A stretch of 64,000 nt of DNA from an uncultured Flavobacteriaceae bacterium (GCA_947500435.1 CANMRV010000001.1:1-64000); one strand, 5' to 3'; shown: positions 12,001 to 18,983, counted from the first letter of the stretch. Translations and numbers: made by a program. Notes: generated by a model not told the origin, from the letters alone.

Positions 12001-13229
12001 ATGTCCTCCACGCGCTTTTCAAGTACAATGTCAGGTTCGATGATTTCAATATTGAAAGAATTGAAATAGGGGTAGTACTGATCACCATTTGTTTGAAACC
12101 TAAAAGTAGCTGCGGTTTCGTTGTTAGGTATTACGGAATTGGCAAAATTGTTTAAGGTGAAAATATCGGTATCAAAACCGAGAGTGTTAGCACTGCTAGG
12201 AGTTCTTCCAGGCAAGTCGACACCGTTCAGCGTAATATTACTATTGAAAAAGTTATTCGCGGGATTACTACCATTACTCATGGTGGTAAAACTGCCATTA
12301 CTAGCAGCTCGAATTCGCATAAGGTCTCCAGTAATTCTAAAATCACCTTCAAGGGTAGCTGCACCAATATTCGCATTTACCTGACCAACAGGTATTGTGG
12401 TAAAGCCGTTGTAATTGATATCAACACGGTCGGTGTCTCTAACTCTTGCAAAGCCATCAAATGTTGTTATTAATTTCCCAGTTAAATTTGGATTTTCATA
12501 GACTATTACAAGGGTCCATCCACCAGTCGACCCTCCACCCGGGGTAAGGCCTCCAGTAGTAGCTCGAATGTTTGCTATTGTATAATCACCTGTCGGATTG
12601 GCAAGAGGTGTGATAAGCGCTGTAACATCAGCATAACAAGCGTATGGGCTGTTTTGCTGTACAGAGGGATCTGTACTCGTGAACCCATCGAATAAAACTT
12701 CGTCTGCGGTTATATTTACATAGTTTCCACCAGGAACTCTAAATTGTACTTGATTAAAATCGTTTTGTCTTCCGGTTCCAATAGGTACTGTATTAGCGTT
12801 ATAATTATTACCATCATAAGACCCATTAGCTGTTGCGCTAGGGTAGGTAGCAGACCAGTATAAACCAGCATAACGGATTAGATTACAATCGGGATTAGGA
12901 AAGGCTAAATTTGCAGTACTTGAACTAAACCTTCCACCTCCCGGGTCGACGTTGACATACTGCATTTGCTTGTAGTCATTGTAGTTCTGACGACCTCCTG
13001 TCTCCGGATTGTTGTTATTATTTGTGCTTAAATTATTGTATCCATCTTCGGGTTCAGTAGTGGTAGTACCACCATCTCGGTTAACGATTTGGTTGGATAT
13101 AAATGTAAGATCTCCTTTGATGTTGTTTTGATAACGAACCTCAAAGTTGTTGTACTCCTGAGAAAAACCTGTAAAACTGAGTAAAATAGCACTTAGTACA
13201 AGTAGTTTTTTGGTAAAATTTGGTATCAT
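1..13229 (-). CDS. Giant SprB-like repeat adhesin, 3' end beyond the left edge
   Basis: Partial gene of at least 4,400 codons; the frame is open at base 1 and agreed at each point where I translated it. It starts MIPNFTKKLLVLSAILLSF..., a Sec signal peptide ending near FSQ; an in-frame ATG at 13250 would add seven residues. Residues about 60-390 form an N-terminal secreted domain, about 395-470 a DUF11-like domain (VLEKRVEDIAGNDITGLGV), and from about residue 850 onward come dozens of SprB-type repeats of 70-100 residues with patterns such as SIDGG, NL-GTY and V-D--GC. Such giant proteins in Flavobacteriaceae are exported by the T9SS and, as with SprB, are moved along the surface during gliding; the sorting domain would lie off-window. 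It has its own promoter module at 13343-13411, and a PorP/SprF gene lies upstream. The interior is mosaic in base composition and contains a 1.73-kb duplication. Adhesin class is secure; a motility role is inference. Confidence 0.9.
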   Translation of the reverse strand, partial: MIPNFTKKLLVLSAILLSFTGFSQEYNNFEVRYQNNIKGDLTFISNQIVNRDGGTTTTEPEDGYNNLSTNNNNNPETGGRQNYNDYKQMQYVNVDPGGGRFSSSTANLAFPNPDCNLIRYAGLYWSATYPSATANGSYDGNNYNANTVPIGTGRQNDFNQVQFRVPGGNYVNITADEVLFDGFTSTDPSVQQNSPYACYADVTALITPLANPTGDYTIANIRATTGGLTPGGGSTGGWTLVIVYENPNLTGKLITTFDGFARVRDTDRVDINYNGFTTIPVGQVNANIGAATLEGDFRITGDLMRIRAASNGSFTTMSNGSNPANNFFNSNITLNGVDLPGRTPSSANTLGFDTDIFTLNNFANSVIPNNETAATFRFQTNGDQYYPYFNSFNIEIIEPDIVLEKRVEDIAGNDITGLGVNLGQTLDYVLSFRNLGNDDGTNYTIRDVLPINVTLDESNYVLPPGMPPPVFDPATRTVIFTVPDALVQVGDPVSSIRMRVRVAENCYDFIDACTDLIQNVAYSTYQGVVNDNQITDDPSVTDFNSCGFIVPGATNFLLDDLENCNFTRTVQLCGDDVLLDVGNNFDTYVWVFDDNENGLLDATDTVLQTGTSDTLLVSQEGTYIVDKIVADPCKGFKEILVVERFGSNTINPIIDYFNTVNTDADVTNDIEGEIVTCSIDGDELAKIFLCGSGDSQVLQTNITDAQTISWEQLDEGSCTAAPDDCANKNATCGWNQIATGSSHSVNAAGKYRLVVTYQNGCFNRFYFDVFQNNLTIDYDVRDIICTTDGYINITNIGSGYGFQLIDITNNAILVPYSANNGPNFPISTNGQYRVDVVQLDGSGNPIPNACVFSTPDIGVRDRDFQVDITTTPANCNAQGTIQVDILNVEPNYTYILRRSDGVLIDDETAQPDNTFTFNVNEGDYIIEVATDDGCTMTQNVTVARTPDPTVSGILTQDIGCTAGTITVNATGGFPNPDYGFAIWSKDGTDLYPTVGDIPGSAYQVETAFTFGWRDTDNDSIDEYFPGEDGTYVFIVVDANGCFALSNPVTITDNGTMTVAVTDDSLVSCSGSSDASITIVPTGGVGPFTYSIDGGTTTQTTPSFVNLSAGIYPIQVTDSSGCIIDLNHTVVEPFPLSASAGVSRDATCDPMGAEVRVTNVVGGTAPYEYSFDGGGTYGATTIAILPPGTYSVVVRDATNCAFPMAVIVEDTPPPPGVSLTPEVNYNCDGSGTITATPSVSTYNYTYELDGVLNSPDPASNVFLNVPPGTYTVRTNYVSATPPTPSLLLNEDFGNGLTIPNPNTSGYFYENQLDDITPSGAPIDNGRAINDYEYAVTSNIESPFGAWINPNDHTSNGTIADGRYLVINIGAPAPGQIIYQKAVNDIIPNRPLDVSLWLINLIRSNRNLVEPDLTIELRDTGTGSVVASATTGAVPNNENWNEYVLSLDPGANTSLDLVITTNESQINGNDVAIDDISVYQTPEVCPLFVETPVTVVAGRVFEANGINSTNVSCNGLTDGTITFEVENFDVLAGFDYSVDGGANWVNSTASPVTTGAIYGAGSQTIQIRKANEITCATSVTTTITEPDAVAASASITTPISCTNGGATITASASGGFPTYEYQLEDNSGGVITAYQTGTTFTGLAAGDYIVRVRDNNLCEDPIDTALTIAPTNSITFDLVGTNCYSGANDATIDVNVTDGNGNYTFSINGGPWVTPSPTTATTYTFSNLANGIYNINVSDGSGCIGVAQSIEIDAPITMSATAPNITACGTSTDIDITAAGGDTNYVYAVVPNGNAVVDGDFSTANPVAVAAAGDYDVHVRDNNGAAGYCSDVFTITIVQDAPIAITPTPTAVTCFGGTDGAIDIVVDSGGFGPFEYSIDSGTNYQVGTSFVNLPAGTYPVQVRDANGCETTPVDVVVTEPLQLVAEAVQTQDYTCLQLGQITVGSVTPTSGGSGDYQYSINGGAWTASTTGGHTFVDLLDGTYSIRVRDANAISCETTLADVIIAPLPIEPVLASTIAYNCDGTGDITITPFDATYTYILDGVLPGQTGVGANVLADVAVGSHVVTVNYGSDCTVDITVVVEPGNAFDASITAFENLDCNANSSGTITISADNFGAGGFEYSLNSGAFVGPFTADQQITGLAAQAHSIVVRDVDDPVAGCTVALNQTLTEPTIIVASASITEAFTCDNTGATITASAIGGTPTYEYQLEDGVGAIITAYQTPVTFTNLAAGDYIVRARDINGCDDPIDTAITVVAPVNPTFTATPTACYSGANDASILVDVTSVPGNGGFQFSINAGPWITPTPTTDTTYTFDNLANGTYTIDVRDSFGCQAAQQSITINPELSVSAIAPNITACGTSTDIDITAAGGDTNYVYAVVPNGNAVVDGDFSTANPVAVAAAGDYDVHVRDNNGAAGYCSDVFTITIVQDAPIAITPTPTAVTCFGGTDGAIDIVVDSGGFGPFEYSIDSGTNYQVGTSFVNLPAGTYPVQVRDANGCETTPVDVVVTEPLQLVAEAVQTQDYTCLQLGQITVGSVTPTSGGSGDYQYSINGGAWTASTTGGHTFVDLLDGTYSIRVRDANAISCETTLADVIIAPLPIEPVLASTIAYNCDGTGDITITPFDATYTYILDGVLPGQTGVGANVLADVAVGSHVVTVNYGSDCTVDITVVVEPGNAFDASITAFENLDCNANSSGTITISADNFGAGGFEYSLNSGAFVGPFTADQQITGLAAQAHSIVVRDVDDPVAGCTVALNQTLTEPTIIVASASITEAFTCDNTGATITASAIGGTPTYEYQLEDGVGAIITAYQTPVTFTNLAAGDYIVRARDINGCDDPIDTAITVVAPVNPTFTATPTACYSGANDASILVDVTSVPGNGGFQFSINAGPWITPTPTTDTTYTFDNLANGTYTIDVRDSFGCQAAQQSITIEPQLTAIVDVVDITCNDGTITVTPSGGDGNYAYAFVTTGTGVTAGDFAVLNTFTVTAGNDGDYDVYVWDNNAGTPHCEYMETITVDPATPIAFTATPNDPECHDGVGSIDVTITSGDIPYQIRIVDLDNAGASNQTVTNVIGTTQSFFNLLTGEYEVYVEDTNGCETQLSPNVTINNPDELTATVNPILPAACGSVDPMDYGFQFVGYPTTYPLGTTIEFSADGGATWTGDDSVPGTTDVLMGYISGTSVFPSMRTVVGGVEICRTDLPRYIIPFPLDDLDISISTVVVACNELQVTVQGTAGVPNYEYTYADDPSTFNIATATWTAPTPGAHTWTGLVPGRTYVFYVRDNTGCVRQSNVNVNDITTNPLEITATYEPSCSGANDAEITYTITDTDASTHPSMRWEFYNANTGALVQTNAGHPAAIPTASTITVSGLAAGEYFIVVTEVDAGSLDACVSGSENLLIEELNPITASLSKLSDISCNAPGLISVDNIQGGGGTFNFTVTGPVGFTTITATTDNPISIPANSPAGNYNVRVTDQFGCFTDFGPINLTLSANPTIDSMVVDNCASPTSLTINATSTAPQILYSIDGGTNYVDNGGVFNNLASGTYNIAIIDSNGCTDTDTVEIFPVLEATVSLTKLIDCTVSPDAEITIDVTVGSTNYDYEITNGLGPVVARTALPTNPFVFATAVPEDYTITIYDNGTSAPECNRVFTVNVPAAVIPAFTEVHADVTCNGSADGTITLTETLNGVNPLTFTISPVAGTFNAATNTFENLPPNTYTIRATGINECTFDIAGIVIDEPAVIANVNATVVEFGCSVGNNTDNATITIDGTTITGGSGNYVRYEFVNNQGTVATGDDVVVQDGSGLVYTETDIAGGTYIINVYDDMGCIGSTTATILPYVEITNPTVTITQDITCNPGNDAEIIIGIVINPSAGATNLEYSVVGTDNAYSVLNQASNAFTAIGIGNYEVTVTNTLTGCSVQTTFEIEDPNTFEIATTVVDVVCFGDNGSVSFTISDAINPYAGGFSWQIYESQGTDDLLDDVIVAGAAGVSANLGPTTPFAIGAGEYRVEVTQDSDPSCVNNARFVIAGPSAAITANVDVTPITCVGNDGVIEIIDVLGGWGDYQYYVGTVAPTVVGDFVATPRFDSLAPGTYQAWVIDQNGCQQEVQNTIVLADPTPIAATLQLNQPNCPNFMGEIEVVGVTGGQGSNYTYQLVKDGTPIGAPQNTAVFSGLDAGSYTVQIDDQWSCTFTTLAEILYEPIAPLATVVKTIDCTVDPGGHITITQTGGSGNFDYEVRYPGTLPADPADDTNTTGVFTTLTLVGDYVFTITDQAVGHACPVTITQNLQDAVLPILTIDAFTDVTCNTADDGTITVSTVDNGVGPYTFEIISGPGSSATFPIAATSNTNTSAVFDGLEGNAAGITYTIRATGINECTADIVQVITQPDAIANVNATVVEFGCSVGNNTDNATITIDGTTITGGS
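1936..2039. repeat. Direct repeat matching bases 1-104 of the window
   Basis: Bases 1936-2039 match 1-104 at a shift of 1,935 bases (645 codons) with a single difference (C at 2013, T at 78). A second shared stretch (from about 2084 and from about 146) follows at a shift of 1,938. The left copy continues beyond the window, so a second large module duplication probably exists off-edge. Confidence 0.85.
4462..6188. repeat. 1,727-bp direct repeat, copy 1, inside the adhesin gene
   Basis: This block recurs at 6223-7949 with a constant shift of 1,761 bases (587 codons), so the frame is kept. The one difference I noticed by eye is G at 4524 versus A at 6285. It encodes several consecutive SprB-type repeats. 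The 34 bases between the copies differ from the bases after copy 2. Near identity at third codon positions implies recent duplication or ongoing gene conversion. Confidence 0.95.
6223..7949. repeat. 1,727-bp direct repeat, copy 2, inside the adhesin gene
   Basis: Second copy of the block at 4462-6188. The match stops abruptly at 7949, where copy 1 has T (6189) and this copy has A (7950). No terminal inverted repeats or transposase are present, so homologous or slipped recombination between adhesin modules is the likely origin. Confidence 0.95.
7975..8460. repeat. Diverged third copy of the first module of the 1.7-kb repeat
   Basis: The minus-strand protein here closely follows that of 4462-4950 and 6223-6711: both contain CYSGANDA, a GPW-TP-PTT-TTYTF stretch and NLANG-Y-I-V-D--GC. 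The DNA, however, uses many different, AT-richer synonymous codons. It is an older or differently derived version of the same module. Confidence 0.75.
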
Positions 13230-13342
13230 TAATACAAGTAGGTTTGGCATTCATGCCCATTCTCAGCTTTTGGCCTTCAACGAGCGGTTATTTAGGCAAT
13301 CTATTTTAAATAGCGAATCGCAATAATCGCAATAACTATTAC

Positions 13343-13411
13343 TAACAAATATTAACCTTAAAATTGAGGGGTAGAATTTAATGTTGTAGTATGGTCAAAA
13401 TCTGTTGTGAA
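13343..13411 (-). promoter_or_regulatory. Promoter module with 21-bp direct repeat, giant adhesin
   Basis: Read on the minus strand it holds TTCACAACA, 13 variable bases, CTACAACATTAAATT, 22 bases, then ATATTTGTTA. The same parts with the same spacing occur at 18851-18919. The two ACAACA cores are 21 bp apart. A -33-like TTC (13374-13376) and a -7-like AATATTTG (13346-13353) lie 20 bp apart, fitting the Bacteroidota TTG/TAnnTTTG architecture. The predicted 5' leader to 13229 is about 110 bases. Confidence 0.7.
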
Positions 13412-14292
13412 ATACCAATATTGAAGGGTTTGTTTTTTCCAAAAACTAAGAAAATAGCCTTTACTATCGTTTGGTCTTAACACCTGAAAACCAAGCACTT
13501 TGCAAATTTGTAGTCGGTTACTTACATGGATGTCTTTTTGTTTTTTGTTTCAATTTTTTATTAAAGCAGGCCTAAATATTGAGGGTAAATTCTATTGAGA
13601 TACCAGGGCTAAATATCAAAAAAAAGCAATTTCAAAACTTGATTTTAAGCTTATTTTGAGAATTGAAAGGGGAATTACCACCTTTTTGGAAGAGGTATTT
13701 TCACTGAAAAAGAAGACTATATTAGATTTTTCATAGGAAAATTTTGGGAGCTAACACCTCTTATATGTGGAGTGAAATTTTCATGGTCAAATATTTTGTG
13801 AAGTCCAAATCGCGAGAAAACAGTAGTTCCCAATTTGTTTTCAAAACTTGAAACTTAGGGTTTACGACAAAGAATTTGACATTTTTAAGAGACCATAGTT
13901 GAAGTGGTAATTGGACTTCTATTTGGATTTCTGCTCATCAATTTAACCTGCCTTTTTTGGTCTTGTTGCAAAGATGTTCATCAGAAGATGGTTCAGCACC
14001 TATTCACAAGAGAGAATTTTTAATAAGTTTTATCCTGCCCAATGCGGAAGACTACTAATCAAAAACACAAGTAAGAGTGTGAATGTTGCCTTACTGGAAA
14101 CAAGTAATGTCGAAAGTCTTCTCGGTTTGTTGTCTAGTGAAAATAGCTACCCTTATTCTAAATAGGAGAGGAAGCCTGATTAAAAACGTGTTAGGCTTGA
14201 ATGATTTTAATTTACCCTAATATGAGGGATTACAAACGACAGAGTAAGTTTGCTAAGGCGTCTTTGCTCCTCTAAAAAGGGTTAAATAAAAA
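13412..14292. other. AT-rich intergenic region without a supported gene
   Basis: About 880 bases between the adhesin promoter module and the terminator of the PorP/SprF operon. A 63-codon reading frame at 13974-14165 on the plus strand has no recognisable family or start context and I do not call it. I see no RNA gene. The gap suggests the adhesin is transcribed separately from the upstream operon. Confidence 0.5.
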
Positions 14293-14319
14293 GCTCCAAA
14301 GTTGAAAGAACTTTGGAGC
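14293..14319 (-). terminator. Rho-independent terminator after the PorP/SprF gene
   Basis: Perfect 11-bp stem GCTCCAAAGTT/AACTTTGGAGC with a 5-base loop, followed on the minus strand by a T-rich run. It lies 30 bases beyond the stop of the 706-residue PorP/SprF gene. Confidence 0.85.
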
Positions 14320-14348
14320 CACTTTAGTTTATAAATAGGTATGTGTTA

Positions 14349-16469
14349 CTATGCCATGGCATCTGATTGCACTCGCATAATCCACATTTTATCATCGTAC
14401 GAATCGTTGATTTTAGAGTAGTAGGAAATTAACGCATTGTTCCAAGACTCATGTCTTTTCAAATACACATATCTCCAGTTGTTTTCTGGATTGATAAAGT
14501 AGCTTGCACTAAGCCCGTAAGAATTTAAAAGTTTTACAAATCTTTTCGCATTACTTGGTTTGGCAAACACATTCGCTATGATGTAGTATCCTGACCCAAT
14601 ACCATCAATTTTAAAGTTTCTAGGAGCGGTCTTTGTAGAGGCAACACGATCTTTAACTGTAATGTTTTTCTGTATTTCATCAGTGTTATATTTCGCTGAC
14701 TTTTGCTGAAGCTTATCTACATTACTAACATAGGCTTCATTGGTGTAGCGATTGTCAACGTTCATAATCCATAGGTCATCTGAGTATCTTCCATCCATAT
14801 TACTTTTATAAGCATCCGACGCTTCTTGCCAAGTATCATAACGTTCTAGATATACGTATTTCATACCGTTGTTAGGATTGTCTATATAGTCCGAGGAAAA
14901 ACCTTGTTCATTAAGATTGTCCATAAACTTATCCATGTATTTGCCGCCTTTGTAAACATTGGCAACCACATAATAGCCATCGTTAACACCGTTTAGGTTT
15001 TTGAATTTTCTGCTTTTGATAGCATCACGACTGACACTTTGATTGTAGTCACTACTTTTGGTATTATCCTGGGCAATTGCACGATTGGAAGGACTTGTAC
15101 TTTCCGTTCTTGATTTCTCTTGAACAGCAACATTTGTTTTAGGTGTATTGCGAACCGAACGCGTATTGTCCTTTGTTACATTAGAACTCTCGTTAGTGTC
15201 ATTATTAGCAAGTGCAGTGGGTCGATCTCTTCCAGTCAAGAATAATTGTTCTGCTCTTTTCTCTAAATCAGGGCGCTCACCGTTGGTTTGGTTTCGAACC
15301 ATTCGCATCACCATTTCGAATCTACGCTCTAAATCCTTTTCACGGCTTGCTTCTAAAGAATCTTGACGAAACATAAGTTCGGCCAGGACCTCTTCATTTT
15401 CGGCAAGTCTTTTTTTCAATTCTTCAACCTCATCATTTGAGGCAAGACTTTCTGTATCCAATTCTTCATTTTCAACTAATTCTTCTCCCTCTTCTAACAT
15501 GACTCGGTCTTCGGTAAGGTTAGGAGTGAATGAATATGCGAGTGAGATTTCGTGGGTTACACCAAGATTGTTGAAGTCTGTACCGAAGCCTTTTTCCATG
15601 GTATATCCAAGGGAAAGACGTTGGTTAATGTTAAACCCGGCTCCAGCGGAAGCTCCATAGAAAGAATCGTAACCTCCTTGTAACCATCCCAATTTCGGAA
15701 GGTCTAAAATTAAACTTCCCCCTAAGGAAAGATCTTGTTCCTCTTGAGAAACCAATCCGCTTCGGGGGTTCATTCGTACCCTTGCCAAGGGCATTACGCG
15801 GGCACTTTCGAATATGCCACTATCACTTTTGAACGGATAAGTGTATTGTAGGTGGGCTGAATAAGTTTTGTTCTTAAAATCAGTTAGCGTCTCACTGGTT
15901 TTCAAATTATAATCAAATAGGTTCTCAGCGAAAACACCAAAATCGATTTGACCATATGATAGGTTGAAACCCGGTTGAAAGGAAAGTACATTACTGTCTT
16001 GTGTTCCGTTGATTCTAAAATCGTTCGGGTCTACGATATCCACATCAGATCTATTTAATCCTGTATTATAGTAGGCAAGATTCGCTCCGAAAGTGAAGTT
16101 ACTTTTATCACTCAATTTAATACCATATGCAAAGTTGGCAAGGGCGCCAATGTTGGCAACAGGCCCGACCTTTTGATTGTAAACACTTAGGCCTAAACCA
16201 CTACGGTCTCCTACTCTACCGCTATAACTTAGGAAATATGTTTGGTCATTGTCCTTGAAAGATACCGATTGGTTTCTGTGTAATAAATTGATATATGAAT
16301 TGTCTTCACGTACTGTTGAAAAAGTGGGGTTTATCAAAAATCGGTTGAATTTCAAAAGATTCTGAGGCGCCACTTGATAAGGCAGTATAGGATCATCTTC
16401 TTGAGCGCTAACCGTAGTTAACGACATGAAGGCAATCAAGGGAAGTAGTAGTAGGTTTCTAAGTTTCAT
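14349..16469 (-). CDS. PorP/SprF-family T9SS membrane protein with two SPOR-like domains
   Basis: 706 residues. A signal peptide (residues 1-23, ending VSAQ) is followed by a PorP/SprF beta-barrel region (about 25-320: NLLKFNRFLINPTFSTVRED, repeated SLGYTMEKGFG-type strands). Family members sit in the outer membrane and are tied to secretion or attachment of partner adhesins, as SprF is to SprB. Residues 335-390 are a charged coiled coil. Two related SPOR-like domains follow (about 488-570 and 620-706), each with GYY--ANV, NP-N---YVYL-R and a final W-M-V. Most family members are about 300 residues and lack this tail. It follows the CHU_C gene by 9 bases, so the two form an operon whose terminator is at 14293. 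The barrel family is confident; peptidoglycan binding by the tail is inference. Confidence 0.9.
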   Translation of the reverse strand: MKLRNLLLLPLIAFMSLTTVSAQEDDPILPYQVAPQNLLKFNRFLINPTFSTVREDNSYINLLHRNQSVSFKDNDQTYFLSYSGRVGDRSGLGLSVYNQKVGPVANIGALANFAYGIKLSDKSNFTFGANLAYYNTGLNRSDVDIVDPNDFRINGTQDSNVLSFQPGFNLSYGQIDFGVFAENLFDYNLKTSETLTDFKNKTYSAHLQYTYPFKSDSGIFESARVMPLARVRMNPRSGLVSQEEQDLSLGGSLILDLPKLGWLQGGYDSFYGASAGAGFNINQRLSLGYTMEKGFGTDFNNLGVTHEISLAYSFTPNLTEDRVMLEEGEELVENEELDTESLASNDEVEELKKRLAENEEVLAELMFRQDSLEASREKDLERRFEMVMRMVRNQTNGERPDLEKRAEQLFLTGRDRPTALANNDTNESSNVTKDNTRSVRNTPKTNVAVQEKSRTESTSPSNRAIAQDNTKSSDYNQSVSRDAIKSRKFKNLNGVNDGYYVVANVYKGGKYMDKFMDNLNEQGFSSDYIDNPNNGMKYVYLERYDTWQEASDAYKSNMDGRYSDDLWIMNVDNRYTNEAYVSNVDKLQQKSAKYNTDEIQKNITVKDRVASTKTAPRNFKIDGIGSGYYIIANVFAKPSNAKRFVKLLNSYGLSASYFINPENNWRYVYLKRHESWNNALISYYSKINDSYDDKMWIMRVQSDAMA

Positions 16470-16478
16470 GGCGGTAGG

Positions 16479-18719
16479 TTATCGAATAACGGTAATGGTA
16501 CCTTGTTTTAATGTTTCGGTGGCATTCTTTATTACATAATAGAACACCATGTTTTGTTTAGGGAACGACATGGACGATTGTGGCCAGTTATTGGCATAAC
16601 CAGTTTCGTTTACTAGTTCCTCACCTTTATCATTATATATGATTACGTTTACATCTGATTTGTTGGAATATGAATTCGGAATTACCCATTGATCATTTGC
16701 GCCATCTCCATTCGGGGTAATTACATTCGGCACATTAAACAAATCGAGATAGACCGCTGTAAGCTGTCTTGTTATTTGACAATTATCAATAGTCGCAACA
16801 AGCGTAAATGTACCTTCTTCAGTAAAGGTCATTTGATCCGTACTACTTAAAAGGTTATTCGACCCATCAAACCATTGGTATGCAGTTCCTCCTGTTGCCG
16901 TTACAGTTTCTGAACTTCCTTCGGGAAAAACTACTTCGCCGTCAACATCAAGTGTAATAAGGTTTGGATCTAAAGGGATAATCGCTATTTCGTTAGAATT
17001 CAAAGGGCATCCGTCTTTGTCTAATACCAAACGGTATGTTCCTGGCTCAGTTACTACTAAAGAAGCGTCACTAGTATTGACTGAAGCACCATCTCTTTCC
17101 CAAGAGAAGCTTTCCCCAGTTAAATCAGTTGTAGTGCTAATAGTAATGGTGTCTGAAGAATTACAATATACGGTACTTGTACTGCTTATTGCTACCGTTT
17201 CGTTTGTTAATAATTGTACAGGCAACATATTTGAAGTTTCATTGTAAGTTCCTAAGGTTGCATTAACCGTATAATCTCCATTTTCAGTTGTATTCGTTAA
17301 ACTGATATTTTGACTTGTTGCACCAGGTATATCGACACCGTCAAGTTGCCACTGATAGCTAAAAGAAGTTTCCAATTGGGCGGTTACCTCTGTTGTACTT
17401 CCATCTGAGGCTACGGCATTGATCATGGCCACTTCTAAAACAGCGTCAGTGTTCACACATGCGGTATACGATGAATCATAATCAAGAACAATTTCGAAAC
17501 TACTTGGTACAACTGCTACGGTATTGTCAGAATTAATGGTGGAAGAGCAAGTTCCTGTAGAAGTCACAGCAGCATAATAAGTGCCGTCTTGAGTGATATC
17601 CAAAGTAGCGTTTGTCGCACCGCTTACCATCGCTCCATTTCTATACCATTGATAAGTTGGCGCGTTTGCCGTAGTGCTTACACTTAAGGTTTCAGGTTGA
17701 GAAGGCAGAACAACCAAATTGGCTGGGTTATCTCTCGTAACGGTAAATGCTCCGCCATTTGTAATGGTAACAGGTGCAGATCTTTCGGTACAGACGCCTA
17801 TTGCTGAAATCTCAACTTGATAGTCGCCTTCGAAACCTGCTACGCCTGCGTCGACTGTATATGAGGTGTTTGTGGCCCCTGAAATGGCTGTATTATCTTT
17901 ATACCATTGGTAACTCCATGTTGGGTCGGTTGTATCTATTACTAAGGTTTCCATGTCACCCGCACACAGGGCTGTTTTACTTGGCGGGGTAATTCCTATT
18001 CCTGCTCCAGTAGTTCCAATTTGAACAGTGACTATGTTAGAATCTGTATTTCCATTAAAAGTACAATCTCCATAGTCTACCAAGGCTTGATACATTCCGG
18101 TTTGATTTACGGTAATCGTATGATTGGTTTCACCAGCTAGCAGTGATCCGCTTCGGTACCATTGGTATTGGTAGTTTTCTGGACTGGGGATATTATCTAC
18201 CTGTAAATTGATTGAAACAGGATCGCACAGGTTCCCTGGAGGATTTCCATCACCCAACTCACTAATGTTCAAATTAGTTGTTACGGCCATATAGTAGATA
18301 TGGAATGAATCGGCAGATTCTGCTTGACTGACTGGGCTTGTACTCCGAGCACGAAACTTATACCCCTGTCCCTGCGTATCTGTCGGAATTGAAAAATTCA
18401 AATCGAAGTTTTTCGGGTTTGCTGTGTTCTGGTCTCCTACGCGGCCTAGTTCAACAGCGTTAGTGAAATCTCCTGTAGCATCAGAAAGTTCAAGAATAAA
18501 CTCGTTGTCGGAGTTGGCGGTTCCGCCCCAGGCAATAGTTACATCGTAGGAGTTGAACGGGCCTGAACCATTGTCAATCCCGGCACAGATCTTTGTGAAA
18601 CCTGTACCACCACCTGCGGGTGCTGGAGGCAACATAGAAATTTGAGCGGAAATTTGAGTAGATGCCAACGCAAAAAGCGCCAACAAGAATAGACGGGGAA
18701 AGCTTAAGTTAGTTTTCAT
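16479..18719 (-). CDS. Secreted Ig-like protein with gliding-type (CHU_C, T9SS type B) C-terminal domain
   Basis: 746 residues. A signal peptide (MKTNLSFPRLFLLALFALAS, cleavage near SAQ) is followed by an N-terminal domain and several Ig/PKD-like repeats carrying YQWY or YQWQ, then a C-terminal domain (about 660-746) beginning NVITPNGDGANDQWVIP and ending KQGTITVIR. That C-terminal signature is the T9SS type B sorting domain that usually depends on a PorP/SprF partner, and such a gene follows immediately by 9 bases. The product should be exported to the cell surface. A promoter module with a 21-bp direct repeat lies 130-200 bases upstream. The sorting class is clear; the ligand is unknown. 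Confidence 0.9.
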   Translation of the reverse strand: MKTNLSFPRLFLLALFALASTQISAQISMLPPAPAGGGTGFTKICAGIDNGSGPFNSYDVTIAWGGTANSDNEFILELSDATGDFTNAVELGRVGDQNTANPKNFDLNFSIPTDTQGQGYKFRARSTSPVSQAESADSFHIYYMAVTTNLNISELGDGNPPGNLCDPVSINLQVDNIPSPENYQYQWYRSGSLLAGETNHTITVNQTGMYQALVDYGDCTFNGNTDSNIVTVQIGTTGAGIGITPPSKTALCAGDMETLVIDTTDPTWSYQWYKDNTAISGATNTSYTVDAGVAGFEGDYQVEISAIGVCTERSAPVTITNGGAFTVTRDNPANLVVLPSQPETLSVSTTANAPTYQWYRNGAMVSGATNATLDITQDGTYYAAVTSTGTCSSTINSDNTVAVVPSSFEIVLDYDSSYTACVNTDAVLEVAMINAVASDGSTTEVTAQLETSFSYQWQLDGVDIPGATSQNISLTNTTENGDYTVNATLGTYNETSNMLPVQLLTNETVAISSTSTVYCNSSDTITISTTTDLTGESFSWERDGASVNTSDASLVVTEPGTYRLVLDKDGCPLNSNEIAIIPLDPNLITLDVDGEVVFPEGSSETVTATGGTAYQWFDGSNNLLSSTDQMTFTEEGTFTLVATIDNCQITRQLTAVYLDLFNVPNVITPNGDGANDQWVIPNSYSNKSDVNVIIYNDKGEELVNETGYANNWPQSSMSFPKQNMVFYYVIKNATETLKQGTITVIR

Positions 18720-18850
18720 AAGTAGTAGTAGTTTTGGGGCTACAGTTTTACCTTCAGATTTGGGACTTTCGATAAAACGTATAATTTTTCGTTTTATTGG
18801 ACTTCAACAATGGTTGAAATTTGCTTAACGGTCTCTTATACAGTATTCAA

Positions 18851-18919
18851 TAACAAATATGTCCTTTATTTACTGGTCTATCAATTTAATGTTGTAGCGC
18901 CAAACAAAATTGTTGTGAA
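18851..18919 (-). promoter_or_regulatory. Promoter module with 21-bp direct repeat, CHU_C/PorP operon
   Basis: Minus-strand order is TTCACAACA (18911-18919), 13 bases, CTACAACATTAAATT (18883-18897), 22 bases, ATATTTGTTA (18851-18860), the same parts and spacing as at 13343-13411. A -33 TTG (18882-18884) and a -7 CATATTTG (18854-18861) are 20 bp apart, a good Bacteroidota promoter. The leader to 18719 would be about 130 bases. Confidence 0.75.
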
Positions 18920-18975
18920 CACTCCTATTTCCATGGTTAAGGTTTTTTAATAGGCTGTAATCATTGCATTTTTGC

Positions 18976-18983
18976 TACTTTTG
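18976..18983 (+). promoter_or_regulatory. -7 element TACTTTTG of glnS
   Basis: Exact match to the Bacteroidota -7 consensus TAnnTTTG, 21 bases before the ATG at 19005. It lies downstream of the earlier in-frame ATG at 18972, which argues against that start. No clear -33 TTG is seen. Confidence 0.6.

Noticed and set aside
121..12384. Many other plus-strand frames of 60-140 codons in the adhesin region
   Set aside because: All are shadows of the minus-strand repeat protein, with Val/Thr/Ser- or Cys-rich nonsense composition.
13974..14165. 63-codon plus-strand frame in the gap before the PorP operon
   Set aside because: No recognisable family, promoter or start context, and base composition like the surrounding intergenic DNA.
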